From positions 1 through 53,015 of the forward strand of contig JAJDTX010000068.1 in the NCBI GenBank assembly GCA_022826925.1: a DNA stretch of 53,015 nucleotides, in the 5' to 3' direction. The first letter of the stretch is position 1, and each line of letters opens with the position of its first letter. This document shows, in pieces, positions 26,143 through 34,312 of this stretch. The position numbers and the translations under genes are program-made. The notes under the pieces are model-generated. The model did no database searches, had not been told where the DNA came from, and was given only the letters and a program-made list of their open reading frames with translations. This DNA is from Bryobacterales bacterium. GTDB lineage: Bacteria; Acidobacteriota; Terriglobia; Bryobacterales; UBA6623.

Positions 26143-26463
26143 ATGATCGAAGTCACGCCCAACGCAACGCGGAAGATCCGCGGGATGCTGGATTCGGACA
26201 ATCCTGGAGGCCTGCTACGTCTCGGAGTTATCGGTGGCGGCTGTTCGGGCTTGCAGTACAAGTTCAAGTACGAGAGCTCGGCGCGCCCTACCGACACGGT
26301 GTTCGCTGTTGACGACGTCCGGCTGTGCGTAGACCCGAAGAGCTTCCAATACCTCGACGGAATGACGCTCGACTACATCGAGACAGTGCTCGAACAACGG
26401 TTCCTGTTCAAGAACCCGAACGCCGACAAGAGCTGTGGCTGCGGAAAGTCCTTCCAGGTCTGA
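26143..26463 (+). CDS. A-type iron-sulfur carrier (IscA/ErpA family)
   Basis: 106 residues, the standard length. The three cluster-binding cysteines are present: C34 in GGGCSGLQYKFKYE and the C-terminal SCGCGKSF pair. It receives an Fe-S cluster from a scaffold and hands it to apo-enzymes. The gene is 15 bp upstream of nadA, whose product needs a [4Fe-4S] cluster, suggesting dedicated delivery. Confidence 0.95.
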   Translation: MIEVTPNATRKIRGMLDSDNPGGLLRLGVIGGGCSGLQYKFKYESSARPTDTVFAVDDVRLCVDPKSFQYLDGMTLDYIETVLEQRFLFKNPNADKSCGCGKSFQV

Positions 26464-26478
26464 AGCAGAGACTCGCCC

Positions 26479-27534
26479 ATGGAACGCCTGCCATACAGCC
26501 AGTGGTACGACACGTTTAACCGCTTCGCGGGGGATCTCTATCCGGGGCGCTACACGCGGGAGTACACCGCGAGCTTGGTGTGTGCGGCGCGACAGATCAG
26601 CGAGTTGGCCGAGAGCAAGCAGTCCCTGATCGTCGCCCACAACTACCAGTTCCCCGAGTTGCAGGAAGTCGCGGCCGAAGTCGGCGACTCCCTGGGGCTG
26701 AGTCGCTATGTCGCCGAGCAGACCTCGCCGCGCGTGGATTTCTGCGGCGTCTGGTTCATGGGCGAGACGGCCAAGACAATCGTCGGCGAGCGATCGAAGG
26801 TCTACATGCCCGACAAGCCCGGCTGCTCGTTGGTGGAATCGATCGACCATGCGCGCGTGCGGGCCTGGAAGCAGAAGTTCGCGGACGGCATCGTGATCTC
26901 CTACGTCAACACCGATGCCGCGACCAAGGCGCTCAGCGACTACATCTGCACTTCGCGCAACGCGGCCCAAGTGCTGGATCACGCCGCGGGCCAGAATCCG
27001 GGCCGCCGGATCCTGTTCTTGCCCGACAAGTTCCTCGGCTCTGTCTCGATTGCCCAGAGCAACGTCGTCGACCCCTCATTGGTCGATCTGTACGACGGCT
27101 GCTGCCACGTGCATGCCAAGATCGGCGAAAGCGCCCTCGAAGAGGCGTTCGAGCGCCACCCCGAGGCGGAATTGCTCATCCATCCGGAGTGCGGTTGCGC
27201 GTCGCACTGCATGTCGAAAGTCATGCAAGGCAACTCCCCCTATCAGAAGGCGTTCTTCCTCTCCACAGAAGGAATGATCCGCCATGCCGAACAGTCCCAA
27301 GCCGATGAGTTTATCGTCGGCACCGAGATGGGCATGGTGTACCGCCTGCGGCGCCAGATCCCCGGTAAGACATTCCACCCCGTCAGTGCCGATGCAGTGT
27401 GCGAGTACATGAAGATGAACACACTGGAGAAACTGCTCGATTCCTTGGAGCGGGACCAGATCGAGGTGACCATCGAAGCGGAGACGGCCCGCAAAGCCCA
27501 GTTGGCGATCGACCGCATGCTGAGCATCCAGTAG
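26479..27534 (+). CDS. nadA: Quinolinate synthase
   Basis: 351 residues. It condenses iminoaspartate and dihydroxyacetone phosphate to quinolinate in NAD biosynthesis, using a [4Fe-4S] cluster. Signatures are LIVAHNYQFPELQEVA, FCGVWFMGETAKTI, MPDKPGCSLVES, LLIHPECGCASHCM and the terminal CEYMKMNTLEKLLDSL. The three cluster Cys fall in the GCSL, CGC and AVCEYMK segments. It lies 15 bp after the A-type carrier, evidently in one transcript. Confidence 0.95.
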   Translation: MERLPYSQWYDTFNRFAGDLYPGRYTREYTASLVCAARQISELAESKQSLIVAHNYQFPELQEVAAEVGDSLGLSRYVAEQTSPRVDFCGVWFMGETAKTIVGERSKVYMPDKPGCSLVESIDHARVRAWKQKFADGIVISYVNTDAATKALSDYICTSRNAAQVLDHAAGQNPGRRILFLPDKFLGSVSIAQSNVVDPSLVDLYDGCCHVHAKIGESALEEAFERHPEAELLIHPECGCASHCMSKVMQGNSPYQKAFFLSTEGMIRHAEQSQADEFIVGTEMGMVYRLRRQIPGKTFHPVSADAVCEYMKMNTLEKLLDSLERDQIEVTIEAETARKAQLAIDRMLSIQ

Positions 27535-27631
27535 TTTCTGGCCAGACCTCGAGGGCTAGCGGGTTCTCTGCGGCTACCCGAACACACACACGTGCCAACG
27601 TGCTGTGCGACACTCACGTTGGTGCATTCGC

Positions 27632-27997
27632 ATGCCGTTCAAGATTCTCGCGCTGACAATCCTTGCAAGCTTGGCCTTGGCGAGCTCGCTGCTCGCTCAA
27701 GGCCGGATTCCGATTCGGGCGACGCTTGACGACAGACTGGCCGCTATAGAAGACCGCCTCGCAGCCATCGAGGATCGCTTCGCGACCCACGAAGAGGGTC
27801 ACGGCCGCGAGCAGGAAAAGGACCGGTTCACGTTGGAATCCGAAGCCAAGCTTGATCGCTTGGAGGTCAGGGTGATCCGGCTGGAGACGCGGCCCACGGA
27901 CTGCGACTGCGGCGAGATCGGCAGCCGGGCGCTGCTTGAACGCATCGTCTCGCTCGAACGGCAGGTTGCCCGCCTCCGCTCCGCTCGGAATCGGTAG
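27632..27997 (+). CDS. Small exported coiled-coil protein
   Basis: 121 residues from the ATG at 27632. Signal peptide MPFKILALTILASLALASSLLA, then a short charged coiled coil with a tandem 7-residue repeat (DDRLAAIEDRLAAIEDRF) encoded by a 21-bp direct repeat. Two further heptad stretches flank a CDCG motif. It is probably periplasmic. No family recognised; 11 bp before the PhoD-like phosphatase, so probably co-transcribed. Confidence 0.6.
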   Translation: MPFKILALTILASLALASSLLAQGRIPIRATLDDRLAAIEDRLAAIEDRFATHEEGHGREQEKDRFTLESEAKLDRLEVRVIRLETRPTDCDCGEIGSRALLERIVSLERQVARLRSARNR

Positions 27998-28008
27998 AAT
28001 ACAGGACC

Positions 28009-29448
28009 ATGCGCAGCAGAATCGTTTCGGCGGCTAGCGTCCTGATCCTGTGTGCCTGTGGCCTTGGCGTCAGTCATTTGGACGAGTCACGCCAAGCCAC
28101 CGGGGTCAAGGTCGGCGAGGTAACCCATGAGTCGGCAATCATCTGGACCCGTGTCACCGAGTCCGCCGAGCGCAGGGCCGACGGCACACCCATACGCGGA
28201 CGCCCGGAAAAGACCGAGCCCGGCGAGGAGATCGTGCAGCTCGATCCCCGCGACTTGCAGGGGTCGGTGCCGGGCGCCCCGGGCAGGGTGCGTGTCCGCT
28301 ACGCCGACAACGTGAACTTCTTCGACCCCGTTGAAACAGACTGGTCTGATGTCGGTGCAGAGAGCGATTTCACTCATCACTTTCAATTAAGCGGCCTAAA
28401 GCATTCAACTATCTATTACTTCGAAACCGAAACCAGCGATATCGAAGGCACGGTCCTGCACAAGCCGCTCTATGGTCGCTTCGAGACAGCCCCTCCCCCG
28501 AACGTGTATGCCGACGTAAGCTTCACAGCGGTCACCGGCCAGGCGAACCGCGATCATGATGCCGACGACGGGTTCAAGATCTACAAGTCGATGCTGGATC
28601 TGACTCCCAACTTTATCGTCCCAACGGGCGACACGGTCTACTACGACAGCGACGCGCCGCTCGCAACCTCCATCGATCTGGCCCGGTTCCACTGGCACCG
28701 CATGTACAGCTTCCCTTCCCTGGTCAAGTTCCATCTCAGCGTGCCCGGTTATTGGGAGAAAGACGACCACGATTCGTATCACAACGACAACTGGCCCGGC
28801 ATGTCGCGGGAGTACATGGGGACCTTCAGCTGGGAACAGGGCCTTCAGGTATACGCCGAGCAAGCGCCCATGAGCGAGCTGCCGTACCGGACGTTTCGCT
28901 GGGGCAAGGGTCTCCAGGTTTGGATCGTCGAAGGCCGTGACTTCCGATCTCCCAACAACATTCCGGACGGCCCGGGCAAGAGCATTTGGGGAAGCGAGCA
29001 GAAGGCCTGGCTGATGGAAACGCTGCTGGCAAGCGACGCCGATTGGAAAGTGCTGGTCAGCCCAACGCCGATCGTCGGCCCGGATCGCTCAAACAAGGCC
29101 GACAACCATGCCAACAAGGCTTTCCAGCACGAAGGCGACGAGTTCAGGGCCTGGGCTGAGGCGAACCTGCCGGACAACTTCTTCGTCGTCTGCGGGGACC
29201 GCCACTGGCAGTACCATTCCGTGCATCCCGCCACGGGCGTCCAGGAATTCTCCAGCGGGCCGGCCACCGACGAGCACGCAGGGGGGTCGCCGGGCGAAGA
29301 CGAGGCCTATCACCGCTTCCACCGTGTGGCCGGCGGGTTCGTTTCGGTGTCTACGACCAAGTCGACGAGCGCCTCGAGTATCGCTTTCCGTCTGCATAAC
29401 GTGGACGGGGGCGTCGAGTACGAGTGGTCCAAGTCGAAGGAACTCTAA
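28009..29448 (+). CDS. PhoD-like metallophosphatase, exported
   Basis: 479 residues with a signal peptide (CACGLG could be a lipobox). An N-terminal fibronectin-like domain is present (about residues 30-165, GVKVGEVTHESAIIWTRVTESA). The metallophosphatase domain follows: FTAVTGQANRDHD, FIVPTGDTVYYD, WEKDDHDSYHND and FFVVCGDRHWQYHSVHP. AGGA sits before the ATG. PhoD-type enzymes hydrolyse phosphodiesters and monoesters in the periplasm. The first motif is GQANRD in place of a GDxxx, so one metal ligand may differ from canonical PhoD. Confidence 0.85.
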   Translation: MRSRIVSAASVLILCACGLGVSHLDESRQATGVKVGEVTHESAIIWTRVTESAERRADGTPIRGRPEKTEPGEEIVQLDPRDLQGSVPGAPGRVRVRYADNVNFFDPVETDWSDVGAESDFTHHFQLSGLKHSTIYYFETETSDIEGTVLHKPLYGRFETAPPPNVYADVSFTAVTGQANRDHDADDGFKIYKSMLDLTPNFIVPTGDTVYYDSDAPLATSIDLARFHWHRMYSFPSLVKFHLSVPGYWEKDDHDSYHNDNWPGMSREYMGTFSWEQGLQVYAEQAPMSELPYRTFRWGKGLQVWIVEGRDFRSPNNIPDGPGKSIWGSEQKAWLMETLLASDADWKVLVSPTPIVGPDRSNKADNHANKAFQHEGDEFRAWAEANLPDNFFVVCGDRHWQYHSVHPATGVQEFSSGPATDEHAGGSPGEDEAYHRFHRVAGGFVSVSTTKSTSASSIAFRLHNVDGGVEYEWSKSKEL

Positions 29449-29482
29449 GAAGAGTTGTCGGGCAGAGGCGCAGCCCGCGCGG

Positions 29483-30130
29483 TCAAACGCCGCCAGCGCC
29501 AAGGCCGAGCGAGCGCGTGATGCGGGAAAACACGCCCGATATCGACTTCGTGGCGTCAACCTGAACGAGCGTTCCCAAGTCCTTGTAAATCTGCAAGATC
29601 GGTTTCGTGCGCCGATGGTAATTGGCAATGCGTCGGCGCAGCACTTCCGGGTTGGTGTCGGCACGCTTGGTATAGCCCGATCCCCAGCCCTCCTTGCCAC
29701 GTGCCATTACGCGCTGAAACACCGCCTCGTCGGGAGCGTCCAGATAGACCACTCGGTCGATGTCCCAGTTCTGCCGTAGGAAGTCGGCATGCGCCTTGTT
29801 GCGCGGGAAGCTGTCCAGCACGAAGCCATAGTTCCAGTCGTGCTGGTGCAGCCGCCGACGGACGAGCTCCATGACAATCTCGTCCGGGATCAGGTTGCCG
29901 CTATCCAAGATCTCACGGATGGTCGCCGCCAGCTTGGTGCGGTGCTCGAGGTGCCACCGAACGATCTCACCGATCGAGATGTGAGCAAAGTCGAAGTGGG
30001 TCGACAGCATTCGGCTCTGCGTGGACTTCCCCGATGCCTGTGGGCCGATGACGATGTACTTGTGCACAGCGGATCGAGGGGGGAGCACCGACAGTCGGCC
30101 GGGGCAAGCTTCGAGTCTACCGCACGGCAC
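29483..30130 (-). CDS. Adenylate-kinase-like P-loop nucleotide kinase
   Basis: 215 residues with a GTG start. The Walker A motif is GPQASGKST, followed by SIGEIVRWHLEHRT, the NMP-binding DSGNLIPDEIVMELVRRRL and the GFVLDSFPRNKAHADFL block, then DAPDEAVFQR and RADTNPEVLRRRI with the LID region. This is the adenylate kinase fold, but the short LID and SQSRMLSTHFDFAHI-type N-terminus point to a divergent paralogue, not the housekeeping adk. The true start may be GTG 30067 (VHKYIVIGPQ), just before the P-loop strand. Confidence 0.85.
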   Translation of the reverse strand: MPCGRLEACPGRLSVLPPRSAVHKYIVIGPQASGKSTQSRMLSTHFDFAHISIGEIVRWHLEHRTKLAATIREILDSGNLIPDEIVMELVRRRLHQHDWNYGFVLDSFPRNKAHADFLRQNWDIDRVVYLDAPDEAVFQRVMARGKEGWGSGYTKRADTNPEVLRRRIANYHRRTKPILQIYKDLGTLVQVDATKSISGVFSRITRSLGLGAGGV

Positions 30131-30617
30131 ACTCGTGTTGCCAATCCTGCATTCGGCTGCTGGAGGAACTTGAGCTCAGGCGGAGGCGAATCGGCGCCAA
30201 TCGGAAACAGACCGTCCGATTCAACCCCGAAATGCGAAGCCGCGTCAGGATCAAATTAGAATTAAGTCAATATCTATCAATAATTTACCAATCTTCCAGC
30301 CGAATTCTAACGCGATAGTCCATGGCAGGCTGAATGGCGCGGAAACGACATGACTTCCAGCACTGACAGAGCAAAGAGACCAACGAAGGCCTGCGTTGGG
30401 CTCCCCTTCTTGGGAGACTGCATACGTCTGGCGGCGTTCGACGAGTTCATACGGCGGGCTTTGCCGGCAATCGAGTGCACCAGAAGTTCGCCCTCGCATC
30501 CGAGGCCTCTGCACGAGCTGTTTCCGAAGTCGACGCGTCGGAGGATCGCACCCAGGAAAGCGGCCTGAAGGGCGAGAGCAGGTGGACATGCGACTACGAT
30601 GAATCCTTAGGGGAAAC
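30131..30617. other. Gene-poor stretch with an AT-rich island
   Basis: No recognisable gene on either strand. From about 30250 to 30310 the sequence is strikingly AT-rich and carries an 8-bp inverted repeat TTAGAATT (30256-30263) / AATTCTAA (30303-30310). The remainder looks like eroded non-coding DNA leading to VapBC module 4. Confidence 0.5.
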
Positions 30618-30848
30618 GTGGCAACGACGATTCACGTGCGCAACGTGCCGGACGAAGTGCATCGCAAGCTGAAGGCCAGAGCTGCGCTTGCTGGCATGTC
30701 ACTCTCGGCGTACGCCCTGGCCGAACTGCGAAGCAGCCTTGATCGACCAACGACCGACGAGCTGGTGCAGCGGCTGAAGGCCAGGGTTCCGGCATCGGTG
30801 CGTCCGAGGCCGGCAGACGTGGTTCGTGAAGAACGCGAGCGCCGGTAA
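30618..30848 (+). CDS. Ribbon-helix-helix antitoxin (FitA-like), module 4
   Basis: 76 residues from GTG 30618 (MATTIHVRNVPDEVHRKLKA), the RHH fold, then LAGMSLSAYALAELRSS. The arm ends PRPADVVREERERR. It appears intact although the adjoining toxin is broken. Its stop is TAA where a TGA in a GTGA overlap is expected. Confidence 0.88.
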   Translation: MATTIHVRNVPDEVHRKLKARAALAGMSLSAYALAELRSSLDRPTTDELVQRLKARVPASVRPRPADVVREERERR

Positions 30849-31237
30849 TCGTCCTCGATGCATCGGCCGCTTTGGTACTCCTGCTGGGCACACCGGCCGG
30901 CGAGGCTGTCGCGCGAATCGTCAGTCGGACGGGTGAATCGCTCCACGCACCGCATTTGATCGATCTCGAAGTCCTGCAGGCGGTCCGCCGCTTTGTTCGG
31001 TCTGACTAGCTGACGCCTGCCCGCGCGGCCCAGGCCTTGGAAGATTTGGCCCCTCTAAGGGTCCAACGCTACGGCCATCTAGCACTCGCCCCACGGATTT
31101 GGGAGCTCCGGGAGAACGTGACGGCGTATGACGCAGCATATCTGGCCCTGGCCGGAGCGCTTCCAGCAACGCTGCTCACGTGCGATGCCGCGCCGGCGAG
31201 CGTACCCGGCATCTACGCCCGAGTTGAAGTGGCTTGA
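30845..31237 (+). pseudogene. Broken PIN toxin (vapC) of module 4
   Basis: In-frame PIN sequence: VIVLDASAALVLLL, APHLIDLEVLQAVRR, AYDAAYLALAG and LTCDAA. It is interrupted by a TAG at 31007-31009 after RFVRSD. The expected start overlapping the antitoxin stop reads GTAA where GTGA would give both a TGA stop and a GTG start; no other start codon is present in this frame. So two separate lesions inactivate the toxin. The antitoxin remains open. Confidence 0.85.
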
Positions 31238-31353
31238 ATCTCCGGAGCCTCGATTGCCGGGGCTCGGCCGACAGCCGGGTGACGTGGCGACGCTAGGCCG
31301 GTGACCAGTCCCGGCGATGCACCGAGCTGGTTGGGATAATCAGGGATCGCTGT

Positions 31354-32475
31354 ATGGGAACAGATGTACCGGCATTCGCAGTTCTGGGAGCCGGAGCCGT
31401 GGTCACGGCCCGGCACCTCCCCGCCCTAGAAGCCATCGGAGGGCGGGTGCTGAGCGTGTTCGACCCCGCGATCGACGCCGCCCAAGCAGCGGCGGATTCA
31501 TTTGGGATCCCACTCGTGGCAAGGACCTTCGAAGAGGCCATCACTGCCGAGGGCGTGGACGCGGTGCTGATCGCATCCCCCAACTCCTACCATCGGGAAC
31601 AGGCGGAGTGTGCCTTCGCCCTAGGCCGACACGTGCTCTGCGAAAAACCGCTGGCACTGACGCTGGAAGACGCCCATGCCATCTCTAGGGCTGCGGAACG
31701 GGCCAAGCGCGTGCTTCAAGTGGGATTCCACCATCGCTTCAGCGCCGAGCAGCTCTGCGTGAAGGGATTGCTGCGCCACGAAGTCCTAGGCGAAGTGCGG
31801 GCTTTCAGCGGAAGCATCTCCGAGCCGCTCGACGTGGTGCCCGGGGGCGTGCGGAACTACCGCTTCGACACCAGGCAGGGGGGCGGCTTCACTCTGATCG
31901 ATGTCGGCCAGCACCGCTTGGACCAGATGCGGGATCTGCTGGGCGAATTCAGCAGCGTCTCTTGCGAAATGGCCTCCGTCCTGGAAAGCCACCACATCGA
32001 CGACAGCGTGGCTCTCAACCTCAAGATGGAGTCTGGCGCGATTGGGTCGCTCGGCTGGCACCGCTTCTCGCGTGCCTTCACGTCCCCCTTGATGCTGTAC
32101 GGGACCAAGGCCACGCTGGGCTGCTCGGCATTCATCACCGGGCCGTTTCAATCGGCACCTGTCTCGATCTATCTCGAAGAAGCCCCCGAATCAGTCCTGC
32201 CACCGGAGATGCTGGCTTGGACAAGGCCCGCGAAGTGGTGGGGCGGGTTCGAAGCTGGCTGGGTTGACCTATGGCCGCCGCGCCGAAACACGTTCGAAGA
32301 GCAGTTCCGCAGTTTCTTCCGCACGATCTCAACGAGGGGTGCGCCAGCGGCGAGCGGCGGCGACGGCTTCAAGGCGGTCGAGATCGTCCAAGGTGCCTAT
32401 CGCTCGTTCCGCGAAAGGCGGTCGATCAATCTCCCTCTTGAGGACCTTGAACACGAACCGCCACCGCAGTGGTAG
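31354..32475 (+). CDS. Gfo/Idh/MocA-family oxidoreductase
   Basis: 373 residues. Rossmann NAD-binding N-terminus (VLGAGAVVTARHLPALEAIG), the ASPNSYHREQAECAFALGRHVLCEKPLAL signature with the EKP motif, and a C-terminal alpha/beta substrate domain (GGGFTLIDVGQHRLDQMRDL). Dehydrogenases of this family oxidise or reduce sugars and inositols. No substrate can be assigned. It is convergent with the DsbD-like gene, only 2 bp apart. Confidence 0.9.
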   Translation: MGTDVPAFAVLGAGAVVTARHLPALEAIGGRVLSVFDPAIDAAQAAADSFGIPLVARTFEEAITAEGVDAVLIASPNSYHREQAECAFALGRHVLCEKPLALTLEDAHAISRAAERAKRVLQVGFHHRFSAEQLCVKGLLRHEVLGEVRAFSGSISEPLDVVPGGVRNYRFDTRQGGGFTLIDVGQHRLDQMRDLLGEFSSVSCEMASVLESHHIDDSVALNLKMESGAIGSLGWHRFSRAFTSPLMLYGTKATLGCSAFITGPFQSAPVSIYLEEAPESVLPPEMLAWTRPAKWWGGFEAGWVDLWPPRRNTFEEQFRSFFRTISTRGAPAASGGDGFKAVEIVQGAYRSFRERRSINLPLEDLEHEPPPQW

Positions 32476-32477
32476 CG

Positions 32478-33023
32478 CTACGAAGACCGGACCGGCACCA
32501 AGCTGTCGGTGCTGAAGCTCTCTCCGGCGCCGTCGGTCAGCGGCACATCCAACGCCGCCTCGACTGCAACGCAACTTGCGCTGTCGCAAGCTTGCGCTCG
32601 CACGGTCACGCTGGCGGAGTCGCCCGAGGTGCGCTCAACCTCGGCCGCTAGGGTCGAAGTGCCTTCGAATCCGTAGGAGTACCAGCGCAGCTCGGGCTGC
32701 GAAAAGTCCTCAGGCTTGGTCTGATACCAGCCTCCGACGACATTCAGGCCACCCGACACTTGCACCTCGGTGCTTTGCTCCACACCCAGCGACATCTTGC
32801 CGGCCAACGCTTCCTTGGCGCGCAGCTCGTTGTCCATCGCGTAGACATGCCAGCCTTCGATGGCCTGAATCTCCACCACCAAGTGATCCCCGGCCAGCTT
32901 GGCGCGACAAGTCACGAGCGCGTTCCCTGCCCGATCGGTTGCCTCTGCCGGGGCGGACCACCCTCCGGCCCACAAACTTGCGGCGAGCATGGTGGCGATA
33001 GCGACGCGCAATCCGATCATCAT
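32478..33023 (-). CDS. DsbD-alpha-like periplasmic disulfide-exchange domain protein
   Basis: 181 residues from ATG 33023, which overlaps the stop of the selenoprotein gene in an ATGA junction; the longer frame to 33287 lies inside that gene. A signal peptide (GLRVAIATMLAASLWAGGW) precedes one beta-rich domain like the N-terminal domain of DsbD (DsbC-like corrector, PF11412 type). Marks are LVVEIQAIEGWHVYAMDNE and a redox pair CDSASC near residue 158. In DsbD this domain passes electrons to periplasmic thiol proteins. Here it stands alone, lacking the membrane domain, immediately after a thioredoxin-like gene, so a redox partnership is likely. Confidence 0.75.
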   Translation of the reverse strand: MMIGLRVAIATMLAASLWAGGWSAPAEATDRAGNALVTCRAKLAGDHLVVEIQAIEGWHVYAMDNELRAKEALAGKMSLGVEQSTEVQVSGGLNVVGGWYQTKPEDFSQPELRWYSYGFEGTSTLAAEVERTSGDSASVTVRAQACDSASCVAVEAALDVPLTDGAGESFSTDSLVPVRSS

Positions 33024-34312
33024 TTCCTGAAACTCATCCTCGTGGTCTTGAGCGACATTTCGATGCGCTCGTCCCCTCGCAGCACCTGCAGGGTCAGTTC
33101 CGACCCTGCCTGCCTGCGCAATTTGATGTGGAGTTCGGCGGTGTTGGCGACCTCGTCCCTGGTCTGGCCTTCGACACCATAGATGACGTCTCCGATCTGG
33201 AGTTGGTGACTCCCCAAGATGTCCGACAACGAATCGATCGCAACCACGCGGCTGGCGAAGCCGTCTTCGTCCAAGCCCAAGGAGCACTTCTCCTCGTCAG
33301 CCAACGGCTCCGACCGGAAGTAGACTCGCGGGTCGACCGAGAGATTCCTATAAGTCAGGTCCGTGTGCCACCAGAATCGTGGCAGGTTGACCGACAGGTC
33401 GAACAAGGCCCCGTCGCGCTCGACCGTGATCTCGGCCTGGGTCGCATCGTGAGGCACCTTGCCGTACTCCCACTGGAAGTCTCCGAACGTCCAGACGTCG
33501 ATTCCGTTCAAGCGGCGGATCACGTCGCCGGGTCGCATACCCGCCTCGTCCGCGGCACCGCTGGTGCTGGCAATCCCCAGGCCCTTGGGCACGTCGAGTT
33601 CGATCCCAAGCTTGCGGATGTCCGGTGCCCGATGCAAGTCCCTGAGCTTGTCGAGCGTGCCGTCCAACTCGCGCTGCACGTTCTCCAGGTCACCAATCAG
33701 GTGGCACTCCACACACCGTCCCCGCCCAACGGTGCGCTCGTAAAGCGCGGGGATGTCACGCGGGTACTTCGGTGCGGGCGCAGGCTTCGGCGCGAGCTTG
33801 CCGGCTTGATGCCGCCGATGCAGTTCCAGCCCCTGCTCCAGCGCAAGTTCCAAGCTCTCGAGGTTGAGGTACGTCGTCGCCGAGCGCACGTCGCGCCCGC
33901 CGTAGCGCAAGTAGATCTGCTCGTCGGAGTTCAGCACGAAAAAATACAGCGTGTTGTAGCGGTCGTAATCGAACAGCCCGATGTTGATCCCGTCCATGCG
34001 GGTGATGCGCGCCGTCACATACTGCTGCAACAGCTTGCCCCGCTTTGTGTTGTCCTCGGTCAGCACCACCTGTGCGTCAAATGCCCTGCCGGCCCTTCAA
34101 GGGGCACAGCGGAACTCGAGGAAGATCGGCTTGCCTGTCTTGCGCGCCTCCTCGATTGCCTCGTCGTAACGCTCGATCCACGTCACCGCATCCTTGGCAA
34201 AAGAAACTTCCTGTTGCAATCCTGTTGCAAAACTGAGCAGAAGAACTGCACAGAAAATCCCCGTTCGCCGCGTGCGCGCAGACTGACGGTGACAGGAAAA
34301 GTGATTAAGCAC
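33020..34312 (-). CDS. Selenoprotein: thioredoxin-like CxxU domain fused to haem-type CxxCH and two PDZ domains
   Basis: One reading frame of 430 codons interrupted only by a TGA at codon 72 (34099-34097). Upstream: GTG start overlapping yjbQ by 8 bp, signal/anchor helix (residues 18-34), then TWIERYDEAIEEARKTGKP, IFLEFRCAP. Downstream in the same frame: RAGRAFDAQVVLTEDN, a thioredoxin-like remainder (LYFFVLNSDEQIYLRYGG), CVECH at 200-204, PDZ 1 at about 235-310 (GLGIASTSGAADEAGMRPGD) and PDZ 2 at about 345-425 (IGDVIYGVEGQ). The TGA sits exactly at the second Cys of CxxC (C69-A-P-Sec72). With selA in the same operon I read it as selenocysteine. Alternatives are a Cys codon turned stop or a sequencing error. 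Confidence 0.85.
34059..34078 (-). promoter_or_regulatory. Candidate bacterial SECIS hairpin
   Basis: On the minus strand, 3' of the TGA at 34099-34097: GCAC, loop AGGTG, GTGC, extended by a C-G pair with one bulged T and a further G-C across a mismatch. The loop begins 26 nt after the TGA and has a G among its first two bases. Both fit the known bacterial SECIS rules (loop 16-37 nt downstream). The stem is short, so only folding with the surrounding bases and SelB-binding tests would decide. Confidence 0.45.

Noticed and set aside
34097..34312. Separate short thioredoxin-like gene ending at the TGA, and a separate PDZ gene starting at 34069
   Set aside because: Both are in one phase with only the TGA between, the split would remove the CxxC site and leave the PDZ gene without a signal or ribosome site. 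A combined gene with Sec is more coherent.
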